Origin: Sphingomonas paucimobilis
GTDB taxonomy: Bacteria; Pseudomonadota; Alphaproteobacteria; Sphingomonadales; Sphingomonadaceae
Direction of reading: 5' to 3'
DNA: 17,604 nucleotides
NCBI GenBank assembly: GCA_945860425.1
Contig: CAMAQU010000010.1
Location: forward strand, 1 to 17,604
Notes under the pieces: generated by a model
Seen by the model: the letters and a program-made list of their open reading frames with translations, nothing else
Databases searched by the model: none
What the model was told of the DNA's origin: nothing
In this document: piece by piece, positions 15,047 through 17,604 of the stretch
Numbering within the stretch: position 1 is the stretch's first letter
How the letters are laid out: every line of letters starts with the position of its first letter
Position numbers and translations under genes: made by a program

Positions 15047-16381
15047 TTAACGCGCGTCTTTGGCGACAACGCCGCCCTTCATCACGAAGCGAACGGATTT
15101 AAGTGTCGTGACGTCGCGCAACGGATCGCCAGACACGGCGATAATGTCCGCCGCCTTGCCCGGCTCCAGCGTGCCAACCTCTTGCGACACGCCAAGCAAG
15201 TCTGCCGCATTGACAGTTGCCGCGACAATGGCCGCCGCAGGCGTCATGCCATGCTGCACCATCAACTCAAACTCATCGGCATTGCGGCCATGCTTGGACA
15301 CACCTGCATCAGTGCCAAAGGCGATCTTCACGCCAGCGGGATAGGCCTTTTCAAGGCTCTTTCCGGTTACGCCGATCCGCCACTTCACTTTGGCCAGCAC
15401 ATCGGGTGGATAGGCGTTGGGGTTTGCCTTCAGCCGTTCCAAATAGCCATTCACAGTCGATAGCGTCGGGACATAATAGGCCCCTGCTTTCTTGAACAGG
15501 CGGATCGTCTCATCGCTGATCATCGTGCCATGCTCAATGGAATCAGCGCCGGCCGCAAGAGCGGCATTCACGCCATCTTCGCCATGTGCATGGACGGCGA
15601 CCTTTTTCTTATAAAGATGCGCCGTATCAACCAGCGCCTTGACCTCATCATCAAAAATCTGACGGCCTAGGCCTGCACCGATGCGACTGTTAACGCCGCC
15701 GGTGGTTGCAATCTTGATAACATCCACGCCCCGGCGGATCTGCATGCGGATGGCGTGGCGGCAGCTTTCAACACCATCGCACAGATTTTCCTGATTAATG
15801 GCGGCGTGCAAATCTTCCCCCAAACTCAGCGTGCCATCCATATGGCCACTGGTCGTCGACAGGGAGCGGCCCGCATCAACAATGCGCGGCCCCAATATCG
15901 CGCCAGATGCTACAAAATCTCGCAGGGCCAGGGTCGCCCCGGTTCCATCACCCAAATTGCGGACGGTTGTGAAGCCTGCTTGCAGCGTCTTTTGCGCATT
16001 GCCGAGCGTGCGATAGGCCGCGGTCGCATCGCTGCTCGTTACCCCTTCCACAAGCGACGCATCACCGCCTGCGTCTGAGTCAAGATGGACATGGCTATCG
16101 ATTAGGCCGGGCAGAACAAACCTGTCCGACAAATCGATGATCCGCGCCCCTGCGGGTCCCGGCACAATGCCTGCGACGATGCTCTCAATCCGATCGCCTC
16201 GGATGATGATCGTCGATGGGCCACGCGCAGGCTGGCCCGGGCGGTCTAGCAGTTGCCCTGCCTGAACCACCGTCACGGGAACGGGCGTTGCAATAAGGGT
16301 AACGGGAGCCGATGTTTCGGCGGCGGGAAGCGGCGTGGCTGAAGCCAGCAGCGCAAGCGATGTGAGAAAGACAGTCTTCAT
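15047..16381 (-). CDS. Exported amidohydrolase, imidazolonepropionase/Xaa-Pro dipeptidase-like
   Basis: A 444-residue metal-dependent hydrolase of the amidohydrolase superfamily. Residues 1-21 look like a signal peptide (VFLTSLALLASATPLPA then AET), so it should act in the periplasm or be secreted. Metal ligands in order: His97 and His99 in DSHVHLD; Lys223 in VIKIATTGG, the probable carbamylated bridging lysine; His264 in VHAHG; His284 in IEHGT; and Asp358 in FGTDAGV. The C-terminus (VGTLEPGKAADIIAVSGDP) is the usual superfamily end that closes the small beta-domain begun at 36-92. Relatives include dipeptidases releasing C-terminal Arg, Lys or Pro; the substrate here is unknown. The gene starts 18 bp after the phaR stop on the same strand and may be cotranscribed with it, although its own ribosome-binding site is weak. 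Confidence 0.9.
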   Translation of the reverse strand: MKTVFLTSLALLASATPLPAAETSAPVTLIATPVPVTVVQAGQLLDRPGQPARGPSTIIIRGDRIESIVAGIVPGPAGARIIDLSDRFVLPGLIDSHVHLDSDAGGDASLVEGVTSSDATAAYRTLGNAQKTLQAGFTTVRNLGDGTGATLALRDFVASGAILGPRIVDAGRSLSTTSGHMDGTLSLGEDLHAAINQENLCDGVESCRHAIRMQIRRGVDVIKIATTGGVNSRIGAGLGRQIFDDEVKALVDTAHLYKKKVAVHAHGEDGVNAALAAGADSIEHGTMISDETIRLFKKAGAYYVPTLSTVNGYLERLKANPNAYPPDVLAKVKWRIGVTGKSLEKAYPAGVKIAFGTDAGVSKHGRNADEFELMVQHGMTPAAAIVAATVNAADLLGVSQEVGTLEPGKAADIIAVSGDPLRDVTTLKSVRFVMKGGVVAKDAR

Positions 16382-16399
16382 GACTGACGTGTTAATGCC

Positions 16400-16954
16400 C
16401 TAACCGAGCTTGTCTACCTTTGCCTGCAAAGCCGCCAATTGCGCCTTCAGCGTTGCAATTTCATCATCTTTCGCAGTTTCGGTGGCGGCTGGCTCCGAAG
16501 GCGCAGCCTTGTCGGCAGAAAACATGCCCGAAACGGCATCGAACATGGCCATATTCCGCTTGTGCAATTCCCCAAAGGGGCCGGCTGTCAACGCGCCTTC
16601 CAACATAGAGCGGAACTGCGTCTGGTTGCGCCGAAACGCCTCCATGGACGCTTCCAGATATTGCGGAACCATCGCCTGCATCGAGTCGCCATAAAGGGAA
16701 ATCAACTGACGCAAGAAGCCTGGCGGCAGCATGTTCTTACCGCGTCCTTCTTCTTCCATGATGATCTGGGTCAAGATGGTGTGGGTGATGTCCTCATTAG
16801 ACTTTGCATCAACAACGCGAAAATCCCGGCCTTCACGAACCATCTGCGACAAATTGTCGAGGGTGATGTAGCTCGACGTCTCTGTATTGTAGAGGCGACG
16901 ATTGGCGTATTTCTTGATCGTGACGGGGCCTTCGCCCGATTTTGCTTTGGCCAT
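16400..16954 (-). CDS. phaR: Polyhydroxyalkanoate synthesis repressor PhaR
   Basis: A DNA- and PHA-binding repressor that senses polyester granules and controls phasin and its own expression. It has 184 residues. The N-terminal PHB/PHA accumulation regulator domain is unmistakable: VTIKKYANRRLYNTETSSYI at 11-30, then LVVDA-type FRVVDAKSNEDITHTILTQI at 45-64. A second PHB-accumulation segment follows at about 75-115 (LPPGFLRQLISLYGD and so on). The C-terminus (about 163-183, DDEIATLKAQLAALQAKVDKL) is a predicted coiled coil for oligomerisation. The start is the ATG at 16954, with GGAG eight bases upstream; the in-frame extension to 16987 is not supported. No pha synthase or phasin gene is in the window. 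Upstream lies alr, with two TGC-rich palindromes in the 88-bp gap. Confidence 0.95.
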   Translation of the reverse strand: MAKAKSGEGPVTIKKYANRRLYNTETSSYITLDNLSQMVREGRDFRVVDAKSNEDITHTILTQIIMEEEGRGKNMLPPGFLRQLISLYGDSMQAMVPQYLEASMEAFRRNQTQFRSMLEGALTAGPFGELHKRNMAMFDAVSGMFSADKAAPSEPAATETAKDDEIATLKAQLAALQAKVDKLG

Positions 16955-16996
16955 GCGGATTTCTCCCAATTCATTGCTGCATAGCATTACGACCTA

Positions 16997-17037
16997 TTGC
17001 ACTGCAACATCCGTCATTGTGCGCAGCATCAGCTGCG
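16997..17037. promoter_or_regulatory. Pair of TGC-rich palindromes upstream of phaR, candidate PhaR operator
   Basis: TTGCA-C-TGCAA (16997-17007) and CGCAGC-ATCA-GCTGCG (17022-17037) are two near-perfect inverted repeats with centres about 27 bp apart, in the 88-bp gap between the alr stop and the phaR start. PhaR proteins of alphaproteobacteria are reported to bind TGC-rich palindromes and to repress their own gene, so these are plausible operator sites. The exact arrangement differs from the published CTGC/GCAG order, and the second palindrome could instead simply form an RNA hairpin just after alr. Confidence 0.4.
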
Positions 17038-17042
17038 AGTTT

Positions 17043-17604
17043 TCAAGACCATATCCGCTCAAATCGCTGCCCCAACAGGGTAAGCAACTCATATTGAGAC
17101 AGGCCTGATTGCGCAGATGCAGCGGGAAGATCAAAGTCCATCTGAACCCAATCCCCTTCCGCAATATCTGGCTGCGCCGTGACATCAATTGCCGTTAAAT
17201 CCATCGAGACACGGCCCAATATAGGAAACTGGCCATTTTCAGCACTGCCCTTGCCTGAAAAGCCCCGCACATAGCCGTCGGCATAGCCCAGATTGAGGAT
17301 CGCCAGCTCTCTTGGCTCGGAAGCCCGAAACGTGGCGTTATAGCCAACGCTGTCGCCTGGCTGAATTCGCCGACGCTGAAGGATCTGAGCCTCAATCCGC
17401 ACCACGCGCTTGATCTGGCCCACAGCTTCGCGGCGCGGCACGCCGCCATAAAGGGCAAGGCCAGGCCGTGTCAGATCAAAATGATAATCGGGGCCAAGGC
17501 AGATACCCGCAGAGTTTGAAAGGCTCAGCGCCGCACCCGGATGCCGGGCAGCAAGCGCCTGAAACGCCTGCAACTGCTGCGCCGTCTGATCCACATCCTC
17601 GTCC
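17043..17604 (-). CDS. alr: Alanine racemase, 3' part (5' end outside window)
   Basis: PLP-dependent interconversion of L- and D-alanine, which supplies D-alanine for peptidoglycan. 186 residues are visible, the C-terminal half of a protein usually about 350-380 long; the PLP-lysine region lies to the right of the window. Seen: SLSNSAGI (about 17525-17502), the end of the barrel; TRPGLALYGG (about 17471-17442), the PLP-phosphate region; VGYNATF, with the catalytic tyrosine of the partner subunit near 17340-17342; NLGYADGY; and GRVSMDLTAID, with the substrate-binding methionine. The C-terminus LLTLLGQRFERIW is typical. An in-frame GTG at 17594 is internal and not a start. It reads towards phaR and may share its transcript. 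Confidence 0.95.
   Translation of the reverse strand, partial: DEDVDQTAQQLQAFQALAARHPGAALSLSNSAGICLGPDYHFDLTRPGLALYGGVPRREAVGQIKRVVRIEAQILQRRRIQPGDSVGYNATFRASEPRELAILNLGYADGYVRGFSGKGSAENGQFPILGRVSMDLTAIDVTAQPDIAEGDWVQMDFDLPAASAQSGLSQYELLTLLGQRFERIWS

Overview
The window is ordinary chromosomal housekeeping DNA from an alphaproteobacterium, most likely a member of the Sphingomonadales. The evidence is the F1-only ATP synthase cluster atpHAGDC with no F0 genes beside it, the style of the AtpH N-terminus, an Ala/Lys/Pro-rich extension on AtpD, a very short AtpC, a PhaR-type PHA regulator, and moderately GC-rich coding DNA with dense packing. I see no insertion sequence, prophage, CRISPR array or recent foreign DNA. 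No gene-free stretch exceeds 300 bases. The longest is 7797-8029 (233 bp), which holds one imperfect inverted repeat upstream of the atp cluster.

Layout, left to right. (1) 1-2317, plus strand: the 3' part of argH, a small lipoprotein (LptM-like) overlapping it by ATGA, and lysA: amino-acid biosynthesis with an envelope lipoprotein embedded. (2) 2334-3383, minus: a leucine/phenylalanine/valine dehydrogenase-type enzyme convergent with lysA, then tRNA-His(GTG) on the minus strand at 3493-3570. (3) 3650-6534, plus: a tiny lipoprotein overlapping a quinone oxidoreductase by one base, a Bcr/CflA-type MFS exporter, and an EVE-domain protein. (4) 6531-7796, minus: a ferritin-like protein whose stop overlaps that of the EVE gene, and a dienelactone-hydrolase-family enzyme. 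(5) 8030-12950, plus: atpH, atpA, atpG, atpD, atpC, closed by a strong intrinsic terminator at 12975-13010. (6) 13014-14110, minus: a ten-helix DMT/EamA transporter translationally coupled to a small two-helix membrane protein. (7) 14165-14992, plus: a methyltransferase-fold protein carrying a signal peptide. (8) 15047-17604, minus: an exported amidohydrolase, the PHA repressor phaR, and the 3' part of alr, read in the order alr, phaR, amidohydrolase.

The five atp genes encode the soluble F1 head (delta, alpha, gamma, beta, epsilon). The most interesting points lie there and just upstream of phaR. AtpD carries a roughly 50-residue basic, low-complexity N-terminal tail. AtpC is only 85 residues, so it has the beta-sandwich but not the inhibitory C-terminal helices. 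Very stable GC-rich hairpins sit exactly after the two subunits needed in three copies (alpha and beta) and before the two needed once (gamma and epsilon). Two TGC-rich palindromes upstream of phaR are candidate autoregulatory operators. I found no clearly novel multi-gene system; the remaining observations are modest and are scored accordingly.
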